In this document: positions 40,316 to 49,820 of the stretch, in pieces
Layout: each line of letters starts with the position of its first letter
How positions within the stretch are numbered: position 1 is the first letter of the stretch
Assembly (NCBI RefSeq): GCF_007679965.1
Contig: NZ_VEHL01000003.1
Coordinates: 124,001 to 188,000, forward strand
Reading direction: 5' to 3'
From: Bordetella genomosp. 13
GTDB lineage: Bacteria > Pseudomonadota > Gammaproteobacteria > Burkholderiales > Burkholderiaceae_B
Length of the DNA: 64,000 nucleotides
Translations under genes and position numbers: made by a program
The notes under the pieces: model-generated
The model's database searches: none
Told to the model about the DNA's origin: nothing
What the model saw: the letters and a program-made list of their open reading frames with translations, nothing else

Positions 40316-41160
40316 ACGACGGGCTCCTGCAGCACTTTCGTCACGGCGGCGTTGATGCGCTCGACTTCGGCCGCGGGCGTGCCGGCCGGCGCCAGCAGGC
40401 CCAGCCACGAGTCGAAGACGTAGCCGGGCAGGCCGGCCTCGGCCACGGTGGGCAGGTCGGGCAGGAACTGCGAGCGCTGCTGGCCCGAGTAGGCCAGCAG
40501 CTTGACGCGCGCGTCGTTGCGGTAGGCCAGCATGCCGATGCTGGCGCCGGTGACGACTTCCACGCGGCCGGCCAGCAGTTCGGTCACGGCATCGCCGGTG
40601 GATTTCGTGGGGATGTGCTGCAGCGTGATGCCGGCCTGCGCGGCCAGCAGGGCAGTGGCCAGGTGCGAGGCGCTGCCGTTGCCGGCCGAGGCGTAGTTCA
40701 GCTTGCCGGGCTCGGCGCGCGCGCGATCGATCAGGGCCTTCAGGCTGTCGATGCCGGAGGGCGCGGAGACGCCCACCACGTAGCCCGTTCGGCCCACGTA
40801 CGACACCGGCGCGAAATCGCCGACCGGGTCGTAGGGCAGCTTCGCGTACAGATGCGCGGCCAGGTAGTGGCTGGCCGCGGCCATCACCAGCGTATTGCCG
40901 TCTGGCGTGGCCCGCGCGACCTGCGTGGTGCCCACGCTGCCGCCCGCGCCGGCGCGGTTCTCGACCACGACGGTGGCGCCCAATGCCTGGCCCAGCTCGT
41001 TGGTGAAGGTGCGTGCGACGGCATCCTGCGTGGCGCCGGGACCGTAGGGTACGACGATGCGGATGACGCGGTCGGCGTGGGCGGGGGCGGCCATGCAGGC
41101 CATCAGCGCGGCGGCGGCGCCGGCCAGGCGCAGCGTGGAAAAGCGCGGGGAAAACTTCAT
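40186..41160 (-). CDS. Bug/TctC-family periplasmic solute-binding protein
   Basis: Bug proteins bind small carboxylates or aromatics in the periplasm and are greatly expanded in Bordetella and relatives. The 324-residue protein has a signal peptide (cleavage after AHA near residue 29), then the family start RIVVPYGPGATQDAVAR, the loop ENRAGAGGSVGT, and SAGNGSASHLA. No TctA/TctB membrane genes are adjacent, so it is an orphan. The ligand is unknown. The ATG at 41160 is chosen for the signal peptide; upstream frame has none. Confidence 0.92.
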   Translation of the reverse strand: MKFSPRFSTLRLAGAAAALMACMAAPAHADRVIRIVVPYGPGATQDAVARTFTNELGQALGATVVVENRAGAGGSVGTTQVARATPDGNTLVMAAASHYLAAHLYAKLPYDPVGDFAPVSYVGRTGYVVGVSAPSGIDSLKALIDRARAEPGKLNYASAGNGSASHLATALLAAQAGITLQHIPTKSTGDAVTELLAGRVEVVTGASIGMLAYRNDARVKLLAYSGQQRSQFLPDLPTVAEAGLPGYVFDSWLGLLAPAGTPAAEVERINAAVTKVLQEPVVQKRLASLGVEAGSLPVAQFQALLKDDWKRSADVVKAAGARIE

Positions 41161-41485
41161 GGGGGACGTCCTGGAAAGAGTGCTGTGGGCGCCGCGGGGG
41201 GGCGACCGGACGCGCGATCTTAGGGGGACGTAATGGCGGCGACAACGACCGATAAGCAATATGCATATCGGGCACCGTGGCGGAGGAGAGTCCGCCGTGT
41301 CGGCGCGGGGGCTGCGGGGCAGCCAGGCGGCAGTTGCCTGGGCATCTGCCGGGTCATGGCGGGGACGGCGACGATGCCGCCCAATCACGCCAACCCGGCG
41401 CTGCCCCGCCTGACCAGTACAACGCAGCCAGCGCGGCCAATGCGATACAACCCGCCCCGCGCCGGAAATTGCGGCGCTGCCGCTT
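41161..41485. other. gene-free stretch between the tctC gene and lexA
   Basis: I see no gene, terminator or clear promoter in these 325 bases. A small palindromic patch, atatgcatat (41258-41267), lies about 100 bases upstream of the tctC start. The open frames on the plus strand look like shadows. Confidence 0.45.
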
Positions 41486-42139
41486 TCAGTGCAGCGCCTG
41501 CGTGCGGATCAGGCCCACGGCGATGCCTTCCACCGAGAAGTCCTGCCCTGCCTGAACGATGATGGGCGAGAAATCGGGGTTCTCGGGCAGCAGCTCGATG
41601 CGGCCATTCTGGCGCTGCAGCCGCTTGACGGTGACTTCGTCGTCGAGCCGGGCGATGACGATCTGGCCGTTGCGCGCCTCGGCGGTCTTCTTGACCGCCA
41701 GCAGGTCGCCCTCGAGGATGCCGGCGTCGCGCATGCTCATGCCGCGCACCTTGAGCAAGTAGTCGGGCGCCTGCGCGAACAGCCCCGGATCGACGCCCAC
41801 TTCGCGTTCGACATGCTCGGCGGCCAGCATGGGGCTGCCCGCGGCCACGCGGCCGATGAGCGGCAGCAGCAGGTGCGCCAGTGTGGCGGCGGCGGAGGAG
41901 GGGGCATCGGCGGGGGCATCGGCCAGCGGCTTGAGCCGGATGCCGCGCGAGGCGCCCGCGGTGAGTTCGATGGCGCCCTTGCGCGCCAGTGCCTTCAGGT
42001 GATCTTCCGCGGCATTGGGCGAACGAAAACCCAGCGCCTGCGCGATTTCGGCGCGCGTGGGCGGGAAGCCGGTGCGGGCAACCGTCTGGCGGATGAGATC
42101 CAGGATTTCCTGTTGGCGTTCCGTGAGTTTGGTGGCCAT
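41486..42139 (-). CDS. lexA: LexA repressor, SOS regulator
   Basis: LexA represses SOS genes and cleaves itself when RecA is activated. The 217-residue protein has the N-terminal winged helix ([20 protein letters not shown]), the Ala-Gly cleavage bond in RVAAGSPM, and the Ser-Lys dyad in GMSMRDAGI and LLAVKKT. The ATG at 42139 gives [18 protein letters not shown], the family start. A consensus SOS box lies 30 bases upstream, so it controls itself. Confidence 0.97.
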   Translation of the reverse strand: MATKLTERQQEILDLIRQTVARTGFPPTRAEIAQALGFRSPNAAEDHLKALARKGAIELTAGASRGIRLKPLADAPADAPSSAAATLAHLLLPLIGRVAAGSPMLAAEHVEREVGVDPGLFAQAPDYLLKVRGMSMRDAGILEGDLLAVKKTAEARNGQIVIARLDDEVTVKRLQRQNGRIELLPENPDFSPIIVQAGQDFSVEGIAVGLIRTQALH

Positions 42140-42168
42140 GGCGATGATCCGTGTGCGCTGAACGCGGA

Positions 42169-42184
42169 CTGTATGTATATACAG
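42169..42184 (-). promoter_or_regulatory. LexA (SOS) box of lexA
   Basis: CTGT-N8-ACAG with an AT-rich centre (ctgtatgtatatacag) matches the consensus exactly. It is the only consensus box I see in the window. Confidence 0.93.
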
Positions 42185-42338
42185 CGGCATTCTGGGGGAC
42201 GCAGCGTAAAAATGCAAGACGCGCATGTGAAACGCGATGCTGCGGTGCCGTTGCGGGGCCGTACGGGCCTGCACCGCGCGTGGACGGGCCGCCGCGTGCC
42301 GGTCCCGGGCCTGTCGCCGCGCAGGGCGGGGCACAAAG

Positions 42339-42362
42339 AAAAACGGAGCCCGTGGGCCCCGT
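42339..42362 (-). terminator. terminator of the aminotransferase gene
   Basis: On the minus strand acggggccc pairs with gggctccgt (one G-U pair) and is followed by a TTTTT run at 42343-42339. It lies between the aminotransferase and lexA. Confidence 0.75.
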
Positions 42363-42388
42363 CTCTGGTCATCGAACCGCCGCGGGGC

Positions 42389-43591
42389 TTACTTGATGAC
42401 GGCGGCGATGGCGGCGGCCACCTTGTCGATGTTGCGGCTGTTCAGCGCGGCCACGCAGATGCGGCCGGTGCTGATGGCATACACGCCGTGATCTTCGCGC
42501 AGGCGATCGACCTGCGCGCTGGTCAGGCCCGAGTACGAGAACATGCCGCGCTGGTCCAGCACGAAGCTGAAGTCCTGCGTGGCGCCGTGTTCCTTGATCT
42601 TCTCGACCAGTTGCTTGCGCATCAGGCGGATGCGGTCGCGCATGCCGGCCAGCTCCTTGTCCCACTGCGCGAACAGTTCGGCGTCGTTCAGGATGGTGGA
42701 AACCAGCGTGCCGCCGTGGGTGGGCGGGTTGGAGTAGTTGGTGCGGATGGTGCGCTTCAGTTGGCTCAGCACGCGGCCGGCTTCTTCCTTGTCGCCGGCC
42801 ACCACGGTCAGCGCGCCCACGCGCTCGCCATACAGCGAGAACGACTTCGAGAACGACGAGCTGATCAGCATCGTGATGTCGAGGTCGGCGAACATACGCA
42901 CGACCGAGGCGTCTTCCTGCAGGCCCGCGCCGAAACCCTGATACGCGATGTCCAGGAACGGCACCAGACCGTTGGCCTTGACCACGTCGGCGATCTGGCG
43001 CCACTGCTCGGCCGTGGGGTCGACGCCGGTGGGGTTGTGGCAGCACGCGTGCAGCACCACGATGGTGTTGGCCGGAGCCGACTTCAGGTCGGCCAGCATG
43101 CCCTCGAAGTTCAGGCCGTGCGTGGCGGCGTCGTAGTAGGTGTAGGTGCCGACCGGGAAGCCCGCGCGCTCGAACAGGGCGCGGTGGTTTTCCCAGCTGG
43201 GATCGCTGATCAGCACCTTGGATTTCGGCAGCAGCTGGCGCAGGAAATCGGCGCCGATCTTCAGCGCGCCGGTGCCGCCCAGGGCCTGGGTGGTCAGCAC
43301 GCGGCCGGCGGCGGCCAGCGGCGAGTCGGCGCCCAGCAGCAGCGCCTGCGCGCCCTTGTTGTAGCCCGGGATGCCCTCGATGGGCAGGTAGCCGCGCGCG
43401 GCGGCGGCCTCGACGCGGGCAACTTCTGCGCGGCGCACCGCGCCCAGCAGGGGAATGCGTCCTTCGTCGTCGTAGTACACGCCCACGCCGAGGTTCACTT
43501 TGCCGGGGCGGGTGTCGGCGTTGTACTGCTCGTTCAGGCCAAGAATGGGGTCGCGCGGCGCGAGTTCGACGGAAGCGAAGAGGTTGCTCAT
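42389..43591 (-). CDS. aromatic/aspartate aminotransferase (class I)
   Basis: This 400-residue PLP enzyme belongs to the AspC/TyrB type that exchanges amino groups between aspartate or aromatic amino acids and 2-oxoglutarate. Motifs include GVGVYYDDEG, the CCHNPTGVDPT asparagine loop, PFLDIAYQGFG, and the PLP lysine in SSSFSKSFSLYGERVG. The ATG at 43591 starts MSNLFASVELAPRDPILGL. TyrB and AspC cannot be told apart by eye. It is divergent from uvrB by 103 bases. Confidence 0.93.
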   Translation of the reverse strand: MSNLFASVELAPRDPILGLNEQYNADTRPGKVNLGVGVYYDDEGRIPLLGAVRRAEVARVEAAAARGYLPIEGIPGYNKGAQALLLGADSPLAAAGRVLTTQALGGTGALKIGADFLRQLLPKSKVLISDPSWENHRALFERAGFPVGTYTYYDAATHGLNFEGMLADLKSAPANTIVVLHACCHNPTGVDPTAEQWRQIADVVKANGLVPFLDIAYQGFGAGLQEDASVVRMFADLDITMLISSSFSKSFSLYGERVGALTVVAGDKEEAGRVLSQLKRTIRTNYSNPPTHGGTLVSTILNDAELFAQWDKELAGMRDRIRLMRKQLVEKIKEHGATQDFSFVLDQRGMFSYSGLTSAQVDRLREDHGVYAISTGRICVAALNSRNIDKVAAAIAAVIK

Positions 43592-43659
43592 GGGCGTTGA
43601 ATGGCTGGGTGGACGCACTACCGGGTGCTGTGGATAATGGGCGGTTTAGCCCCGACAGA

Positions 43660-43677
43660 ATGTCTTGAAAAAGACAT
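43660..43677 (+). promoter_or_regulatory. inverted repeat before uvrB
   Basis: atgtctt (43660-43666) and aagacat (43671-43677) form a 7-bp stem with a gaaa loop, 17 bases before the uvrB ATG. It does not match the LexA consensus. Confidence 0.45.
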
Positions 43678-43694
43678 CTTGGAAAAAGTCTAGC

Positions 43695-45725
43695 ATGCCG
43701 CCCGATTCTGGATTCGTCGACTACCCCGGCAGCCCCTTCCACCTCTACCAACCCTATCCCCCCGCGGGCGACCAGCCCGGCGCGATCGAGGGCCTGGTGC
43801 AGGGCGTGGAAGACGGGCTGATGTACCAGACGCTGCTGGGCGTCACCGGTTCCGGCAAGACCTACACGATGGCCAACGTCATCGCGCGCATGGGCCGCCC
43901 GGCCCTGGTGCTGGCGCCCAACAAGACGCTGGCCGCGCAGCTGTACGCCGAGATGCGCGAGTTCTTCCCGCGCAACGCGGTCGAGTACTTCGTCTCGTAC
44001 TACGACTACTACCAGCCCGAAGCCTACGTGCCGACGCGCGACCTGTTCATCGAGAAGGACTCCTCGATCAACGAGCACATCGAGCAGATGCGCCTGTCGG
44101 CCACCAAGAGCCTGCTGGAGCGCCGCGACACGGTCATCGTGGGCACGGTGTCGTGCATCTACGGTATCGGCAATCCGGGCGACTACCACGCCATGGTGCT
44201 GATCCTGCGCGCCGGCGACCGCATCTCGCGGCGCGAGATCCTGGCGCGGCTGGTGGCCATGCAGTACACCCGCAACGACGCCGACTTCACGCGCGGCACG
44301 TTCCGCGTGCGCGGCGAGACCGTCGACATCTTCCCCGCGGAAAGCCCCGAGCTGGCGCTGCGCATGACGCTGTTCGACGACGAGATCGAGACGCTCGAGC
44401 TGTTCGATCCGCTGACCGGCCGCGTGCGCCAGAAGCTGCCGCGCTTCACCGTGTACCCGGGATCGCACTACGTGACCCCGCGCGAGACCGTGCTGCGCGC
44501 CATCGAGACCATCAAGGAAGAACTGCGCGAGCGCCTGTCGTTCCTGACCAAGGACGGCAAGCTGGTCGAGGCGCAGCGCCTGGAGCAGCGCACCCGCTTC
44601 GACCTGGAAATGCTGCAGGAGCTGGGCTTCTGCAAGGGCATCGAGAACTATTCGCGCCACCTGTCCGGCGCCGCGCCGGGCGAGCCGCCGCCCACGCTCA
44701 TCGACTACCTGCCGGGCGACGCGCTGATGTTCATCGACGAGAGCCACGTCACCATCGGCCAGCTGGGCGGCATGTTCCGCGGCGACCGGGCTCGCAAGGA
44801 AACGCTGGTGCAGTACGGCTTCCGCCTGCCTTCCGCGCTGGACAACCGGCCGCTGCAGCTCGAGGAATTCGAGGCGCGCATGCGCCAGTGCGTGTTCGTC
44901 TCGGCCACGCCCGCGGCCTACGAGAAAGAGCACGCCGACAACGTGGTCGAGCAGGTGGTGCGGCCCACCGGCCTGGTCGATCCCATCGTCGAGGTGCGGC
45001 CGGCCCGCACGCAGGTCGACGACCTGCTGGGCCAGCTGAAGACGCGCATCGCCGTGGGCGAGCGGGTGCTGGTCACCACGCTGACCAAGCGCATGGCCGA
45101 GGACCTGACCGACTACCTCACCGAGCACGGCATCAAGGTGCGCTACCTGCACTCGGACATCGACACCGTCGAGCGCGTCGAGATCATCCGCGACCTGCGG
45201 CTGGGCACCTTCGACGTGCTGGTGGGCATCAACCTGCTGCGCGAGGGCCTGGACATTCCCGAGGTGTCGCTGGTGGCCATCCTGGACGCCGACAAAGAAG
45301 GTTTCCTGCGCTCCGAACGCAGCCTGATCCAGACCATCGGCCGGGCGGCGCGCAACCTGAACGGCCACGCCATCCTGTATGCCGACCACATCACCGACTC
45401 GATGCGGCGCGCCATGGACGAGACCGAGCGGCGCCGCAACAAGCAGCTGCAGCACAACGCCGAGCACGGCATCACCGCGCGCGGTGTCAGCAAGGCGGTG
45501 CGCGAACTGATCGACGGCGTGGTGGCGCCCGCTGCCCATGACACGCTCGAGGCCGCGGTGCCGGCCGAGGCCCTGACGGACGAGAAGGCCATGGCCCGCG
45601 AGATCAAGCGCCTGGAAAAGCAGATGATGGATCACGCCCGCAACCTGGAATTCGAACAGGCCGCCGCGGCGCGCGACGCCCTGAACGCGCTGAAGAAACG
45701 GGTGCTGCTGGACGGCGCGGTGTAG
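43695..45725 (+). CDS. uvrB: excinuclease ABC subunit B
   Basis: UvrB is the damage-verifying ATPase of nucleotide excision repair. The 676-residue protein has Walker A GVTGSGKT (about 48-55), the beta-hairpin [12 protein letters not shown] (about 96-107) that clamps DNA, helicase motifs such as FIDESHVT and [16 protein letters not shown], and a C-terminal UVR motif that binds UvrC. The ATG at 43695 ([10 protein letters not shown]) is chosen; the upstream TTG adds a low-likelihood extension. No LexA box is evident upstream. Confidence 0.97.
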   Translation: MPPDSGFVDYPGSPFHLYQPYPPAGDQPGAIEGLVQGVEDGLMYQTLLGVTGSGKTYTMANVIARMGRPALVLAPNKTLAAQLYAEMREFFPRNAVEYFVSYYDYYQPEAYVPTRDLFIEKDSSINEHIEQMRLSATKSLLERRDTVIVGTVSCIYGIGNPGDYHAMVLILRAGDRISRREILARLVAMQYTRNDADFTRGTFRVRGETVDIFPAESPELALRMTLFDDEIETLELFDPLTGRVRQKLPRFTVYPGSHYVTPRETVLRAIETIKEELRERLSFLTKDGKLVEAQRLEQRTRFDLEMLQELGFCKGIENYSRHLSGAAPGEPPPTLIDYLPGDALMFIDESHVTIGQLGGMFRGDRARKETLVQYGFRLPSALDNRPLQLEEFEARMRQCVFVSATPAAYEKEHADNVVEQVVRPTGLVDPIVEVRPARTQVDDLLGQLKTRIAVGERVLVTTLTKRMAEDLTDYLTEHGIKVRYLHSDIDTVERVEIIRDLRLGTFDVLVGINLLREGLDIPEVSLVAILDADKEGFLRSERSLIQTIGRAARNLNGHAILYADHITDSMRRAMDETERRRNKQLQHNAEHGITARGVSKAVRELIDGVVAPAAHDTLEAAVPAEALTDEKAMAREIKRLEKQMMDHARNLEFEQAAAARDALNALKKRVLLDGAV

Positions 45726-45972
45726 ATATCGGGACGACCGCGCACGTCACACTGTTACAGGAATCGCGTTTGCCGGGGCATTCTTGCATTAATCGGGGGC
45801 GGATGTGCGGCGGCCTGTTCGGCAGCGCAAAAGGCGCCGTGCAATGTTTTTGAAACGTCTCACAATTGATTGATTTTATTGAAAAAATTAATCTTTTAAA
45901 TGATGGGTGATGCTATAACGGAACTGCAAAAAAAACTTGCTATGTTCCGGGTTTTCCCGCACACTTGATCCC

Positions 45973-46464
45973 ATGATGACCAAGGTACTTTTCGTTTGCA
46001 TGGGCAATATCTGTCGCTCGCCGAGCGCAGAAGGCGTCTTTCGCCGTCTGGTGGACGACGCCGGGCTGGGTGACGTCGTGCGGATCGATTCCGCGGGCAC
46101 CCACTCGTATCACATCGGCGAAGCGCCCGATGCCCGGGCCCTGGCCGCCGCCCGCAAGCGCGGCTACGACATCACTCACTGCGAGGCCCGCCAGGTCACC
46201 GCGGAAGACTTCCGCGATTTCGACCTGATCCTGGCGATGGACTGGGACAACCTGTCCGCCATGCAGCAGCAGTGCCCCAAGGCCTACCAGCACAAGCTGA
46301 TGCTGCTGATGCGCTTTGCCAATGAGTTCGAAGAGGCCACCGTGCCCGATCCGTACTACGGCGGCCCCGAGGGCTTCGGCAAGGTTCTGGATTACATCGA
46401 AGACGCCTGTCAGGGCGTGCTCGAACTGGTGCGCAAGCGCGCCACCCAGTACCAGGCCGCGTAA
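45973..46464 (+). CDS. low-molecular-weight protein-tyrosine phosphatase
   Basis: The enzyme removes phosphate from tyrosine residues. The 163-residue protein has the P-loop CMGNICRSP (CX5R-S, about 9-17) with the nucleophilic cysteine and arginine, and the general-acid motif VPDPYY near residue 120. The start is ATG 45973 or the adjacent ATG 45976. It precedes iscR in the same direction, an arrangement common in betaproteobacteria, but a terminator separates them. An AT-rich segment (about 45843-45945) with TATAAC lies upstream. Confidence 0.94.
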   Translation: MMTKVLFVCMGNICRSPSAEGVFRRLVDDAGLGDVVRIDSAGTHSYHIGEAPDARALAAARKRGYDITHCEARQVTAEDFRDFDLILAMDWDNLSAMQQQCPKAYQHKLMLLMRFANEFEEATVPDPYYGGPEGFGKVLDYIEDACQGVLELVRKRATQYQAA

Positions 46465-46526
46465 TGTCGTTCTGATCCCCGCCGCGCCGCGCAGACGGCG
46501 TCCGGCAGGGTCGTGCAGTCTCCTCG

Positions 46527-46550
46527 AACCGCGCCCAGGCGCGGTTTTTT
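46527..46550 (+). terminator. terminator of the phosphatase gene
   Basis: aaccgcgcc and ggcgcggtt form a 9-bp stem with a 2-base centre, followed by tttt. Confidence 0.9.
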
Positions 46551-46564
46551 CCGACCTAGATGCC

Positions 46565-46589
46565 TAGCAAATTACTCGGGAATTTGCTA
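46565..46589. promoter_or_regulatory. IscR-like box 1 upstream of iscR
   Basis: A perfect inverted repeat of 9-bp arms (tagcaaatt / aatttgcta) with a 7-base spacer, 25 bases in all. It abuts box 2, sharing one base. Confidence 0.5.
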
Positions 46590-46613
46590 TAGTTGAGGCA
46601 ATTACTCAAGTAT
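46589..46613. promoter_or_regulatory. IscR type 1-like box 2 upstream of iscR
   Basis: Arms atagttgag and ctcaagtat (8 of 9 pairs) with a 7-base spacer resemble the E. coli type 1 Isc box. It lies 66 bases before the iscR ATG and suggests feedback repression by [2Fe-2S]-IscR. Confidence 0.7.
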
Positions 46614-46679
46614 TAGGCCGCCTGAAACAATCCACCGGGTTGGGCTCGGGCGATTTTACGGATACACAGGAAACCCACC

Positions 46680-47213
46680 ATGCGGCTAACTACCAAAGGG
46701 CGTTTCGCCGTAACGGCCATGATCGACCTGGCGATGCGGCAGCACAGCGGCCCGGTCACGCTCGCGGCCATCAGCCAGCGGCAGAACATCTCGTTGTCCT
46801 ACCTGGAACAGCTGTTCGGCAAGCTGCGCCGTCACGAACTCGTCGACAGCGTGCGCGGCCCGGGCGGCGGCTATTCGCTGGCCCGCCTGGCGCGCAACGT
46901 CACCGTGGCCGACATCATCTTTGCCGTGGACGAACCTCTCGATGCCACCAGCTGTGGCGGCAAGCGCGATTGCACCAGCGGCAACGATGGTCGCCCGGGC
47001 AAGTGCATGACGCACGAGCTGTGGGCCACGCTCAATCGCAAGATGGTCGACTACCTCGATTCCGTGTCCCTGCAGGACCTGGTCGACCAGCAGCGCGTCC
47101 GCCAGTTGCAGGAAGCGGCCAACCAGGCCCAGGAATGCTCGGTGCGGGTCAACCGCACGGGGGCGGGCGCCGGTGCGCCGGCCGCCGCTGTCGAGGCCAA
47201 CGCCACCGTATAA
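46680..47213 (+). CDS. iscR: Fe-S cluster assembly regulator IscR
   Basis: IscR is an Rrf2-family [2Fe-2S] repressor of the isc operon. The 177-residue protein has the winged helix (MRLTTKGRFAVTAMIDLA and GPGGGYSLAR wing), then the cluster ligands C92, C98, C109 and H112. Compared with E. coli (C92, C98, C104, H107) the loop between the second and third cysteine is five residues longer. It starts the isc operon and is followed 17 bases later by iscS. Confidence 0.96.
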   Translation: MRLTTKGRFAVTAMIDLAMRQHSGPVTLAAISQRQNISLSYLEQLFGKLRRHELVDSVRGPGGGYSLARLARNVTVADIIFAVDEPLDATSCGGKRDCTSGNDGRPGKCMTHELWATLNRKMVDYLDSVSLQDLVDQQRVRQLQEAANQAQECSVRVNRTGAGAGAPAAAVEANATV

Positions 47214-47230
47214 AGCAGGAGTAGCACAAA

Positions 47231-48442
47231 ATGTCCAACCGTCCCATCTACCTCGATTATTCGGCCACCACGCCGGTCGACCCCCGCGTGGTCGACCAGA
47301 TGGTGCCCTGGCTGTACGAAAACTTCGGCAACCCGGCCTCGCGCAGCCACGCCTTCGGCTGGGACGCCGAAGAAGCCGTGGAAAAGGCCCGCGAGGAAGT
47401 CGCCAAGCTGGTCAACGCCGATCCGCGCGAGATCGTGTGGACCTCTGGCGCCACCGAATCCGACAACCTGGCGATCAAGGGCGCGGCCAATTTCTACGCC
47501 GAGCGCGGCAAGCACATCATCACGGTCAAGACCGAGCACAAGGCGGTGCTGGACACCTGTCGCGAACTCGAGCGCCAGGGCTTCGAGGTCACCTACCTGG
47601 ACGTCCAGGACGATGGCCTGATCAGCCTGGACGCGTTCAAGGCGGCGCTGCGTCCCGACACCATCCTGGTGTCGGTGATGATGGTGAACAACGAGATCGG
47701 CGTCATCCAGGATGTCGAAGCCATCGGCGAAATCTGCCGCGAGAAGGGCATCATCTTCCACGTCGACGCGGCGCAGGCCACCGGCAAGGTCGAGATCGAC
47801 CTGCAGAAGCTCAAGGTCGACCTGATGTCGTTCTCGGCGCACAAGACGTACGGGCCCAAGGGCATCGGCGCGCTGTACGTGCGCCGCAAGCCGCGCGTGC
47901 GCATCGAGGCGCAGATGCACGGCGGCGGCCACGAGCGCGGTTTCCGCTCGGGCACGCTGGCCACGCACCAGATCGTCGGCATGGGCGAGGCCTTCCGCCT
48001 GGCCCGCGAGGAAATGGGCACCGAGAACGAGCGCATCCGCATGCTGCGCGACCGCCTGTACGCCGGCCTGACGCAGATCGAAGAGGTCTACGTCAACGGC
48101 AGCATGGATAAGCGCGTGCCGCACAATCTGAACATCAGCTTCAACTACGTCGAGGGCGAGTCCCTGATCATGGCCATCAAGGAACTGGCCGTGTCCAGCG
48201 GATCGGCCTGCACCTCGGCCAGCCTGGAGCCTTCCTACGTGTTGCGCGCCCTGGGCCGCAACGACGAACTGGCGCACAGCTCCATCCGCTTCACGTTGGG
48301 CCGCTTCACCACCGAGCAGGAAGTCGACTTCACGGTCGAACTGATCAAGAGCCGGGTGGGCAAGCTGCGCGACATGTCGCCGCTGTGGGAAATGGCCAAG
48401 GAAGGCATCGACTTGAACACCGTGCAATGGGCTGCGCACTAA
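47231..48442 (+). CDS. iscS: cysteine desulfurase IscS
   Basis: IscS takes sulfur from cysteine via PLP and passes it to IscU and other acceptors. The 403-residue protein has the PLP lysine in [12 protein letters not shown] (near 206) and the persulfide cysteine in [11 protein letters not shown] (near 328), both as in E. coli IscS. It begins [19 protein letters not shown]. It is the second gene of the isc operon, preceded by a GGAG-like site. Confidence 0.98.
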   Translation: MSNRPIYLDYSATTPVDPRVVDQMVPWLYENFGNPASRSHAFGWDAEEAVEKAREEVAKLVNADPREIVWTSGATESDNLAIKGAANFYAERGKHIITVKTEHKAVLDTCRELERQGFEVTYLDVQDDGLISLDAFKAALRPDTILVSVMMVNNEIGVIQDVEAIGEICREKGIIFHVDAAQATGKVEIDLQKLKVDLMSFSAHKTYGPKGIGALYVRRKPRVRIEAQMHGGGHERGFRSGTLATHQIVGMGEAFRLAREEMGTENERIRMLRDRLYAGLTQIEEVYVNGSMDKRVPHNLNISFNYVEGESLIMAIKELAVSSGSACTSASLEPSYVLRALGRNDELAHSSIRFTLGRFTTEQEVDFTVELIKSRVGKLRDMSPLWEMAKEGIDLNTVQWAAH

Positions 48443-48472
48443 GCCCCGACGAATACGCAGTGGAGAAACATC

Positions 48473-48901
48473 ATGGCATATAGCGACAAGGTTCTGGATC
48501 ACTACGAAAACCCCCGCAACGTGGGCTCGTTCGAAAAGGGCGACGCCTCGATCGGCACCGGCATGGTCGGCGCGCCCGCCTGTGGGGACGTCATGAAGCT
48601 GCAGATCAAGGTCGGCCCGTCGGGCGTGATCGAAGACGCGCGCTTCAAGACCTATGGCTGCGGGTCCGCCATCGCGTCGAGCTCGCTGGTCACCGAATGG
48701 GTGAAGGGCAAGACGCTGGACGAGGCGATGAGCATCCGCAACACGCAGATCGCCGAAGAGCTGGCGCTGCCCCCCGTCAAGATCCACTGTTCCATCCTGG
48801 CCGAGGACGCCATCAAGGCCGCCGTGCAGGACTACCGTGCCAAGCACGGCGAGTCCGCCGAAGCTGCCACGGCGCAATCCGAGGCCGTTGCAGCGAGCTG
48901 A
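48473..48901 (+). CDS. iscU: Fe-S scaffold protein IscU
   Basis: IscU is the scaffold on which [2Fe-2S] clusters are built. Ligands C37, C63 and C106 and D39 are present, and the HscA recognition motif LPPVK is seen ([10 protein letters not shown]). The 142 residues are slightly longer than E. coli (128) owing to an Ala/Glu-rich tail. Confidence 0.98.
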   Translation: MAYSDKVLDHYENPRNVGSFEKGDASIGTGMVGAPACGDVMKLQIKVGPSGVIEDARFKTYGCGSAIASSSLVTEWVKGKTLDEAMSIRNTQIAEELALPPVKIHCSILAEDAIKAAVQDYRAKHGESAEAATAQSEAVAAS

Positions 48902-48903
48902 TC

Positions 48904-49227
48904 ATGGCAGTCACCCTGACCCAGCAAGCGGCCAACCACATCAGCCGCTACCTGACCAAGCGAGGCAAGGGCATCGGCCTGCGTCTGGGCGTGCGTACCA
49001 CGGGCTGCTCCGGGATGGCCTACAAGCTCGAGTACGTCGACGAGGCCGACACGGCCGACCAGATGTTCGAGAGCTTCGGGGTCAAGGTGTTCGTCGATCC
49101 CAAGAGCCTGTCATACCTGGACGGTACCGAGCTCGATTATGCGCGCGAGGGCCTGAACGAGGGCTTCAAGTTCCGCAATCCCAACGAGAAGGCGACCTGC
49201 GGCTGCGGCGAGTCGTTCACGGTGTAG
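48904..49227 (+). CDS. iscA: Fe-S assembly A-type protein IscA
   Basis: IscA is an A-type carrier that delivers iron or clusters. The 107-residue protein has the three conserved cysteines C35, C99 and C101 (TTGCSGMAY and CGCGESF). It starts 2 bases after the iscU stop and ends 3 bases before hscB. Confidence 0.97.
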   Translation: MAVTLTQQAANHISRYLTKRGKGIGLRLGVRTTGCSGMAYKLEYVDEADTADQMFESFGVKVFVDPKSLSYLDGTELDYAREGLNEGFKFRNPNEKATCGCGESFTV

Positions 49228-49230
49228 GTC

Positions 49231-49743
49231 TTGGCGGCGGACGATCACTTCAGCCTGTTCGGGCTGCCGGCGCGCTTCGACATCGACACCGGTGCGCTGG
49301 AGCGCGCCTGGCGCGACGTGGCGGCGCGCGTGCATCCCGACCGCTACGCCACGGCCAGCGCCGCCGAGCGCCGCGTGGCCATGCAATGGGCGGCGCGCGC
49401 CAACGAGGCCTACCGGCAATTGCGCGATCCGCTGCTGCGGGCGCGCTACCTGTGCGAGCAGGCCGGCGTCGACCTGCAGACCGAGAGCAACACCGCGATG
49501 GACCCGGCGTTCCTGATGCAGCAGATGGAGTGGCGCGAGATGCTCGACGACGCGCGCCAGGACCCGGCCAAGGCCGCTGGCCTGCAGGCCGAGCTGGACC
49601 AGGCGCGCGCCGGCATGCGGCGCACGCTGGCGGACTTGCTCGATGCGCGCGGCGATGCCGCGCAGGCGGGGCAGAAGGTGCGCGAGTGGATGTTCATCGA
49701 ACGCCTGGCGCAGGAGTTGTCGGCGGTGCAGCCGCTGCATTAG
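49231..49743 (+). CDS. hscB: co-chaperone HscB
   Basis: HscB is a J-type co-chaperone that brings IscU to HscA. The 170-residue protein has the J-domain HPD motif at 35-37 and a C-terminal three-helix domain that binds IscU. It starts with TTG at 49231, 3 bases after the iscA stop; no ATG is available before the J-domain. Such a start may lower expression. Confidence 0.95.
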   Translation: MAADDHFSLFGLPARFDIDTGALERAWRDVAARVHPDRYATASAAERRVAMQWAARANEAYRQLRDPLLRARYLCEQAGVDLQTESNTAMDPAFLMQQMEWREMLDDARQDPAKAAGLQAELDQARAGMRRTLADLLDARGDAAQAGQKVREWMFIERLAQELSAVQPLH

Positions 49744-49820
49744 TATCCGCCGCAGTCCGCCGGCCCCTGCCGGCGCCCTGGCCCGTCCGCCTTACATACG
49801 TCCAAGAATTCAAGCGAGAT

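Noticed and set aside
48837..49820. Long N-terminal extension of the hscA frame
   Set aside because: It overlaps iscA and hscB in another frame; the true start MALLQIS at 49821 is clear.
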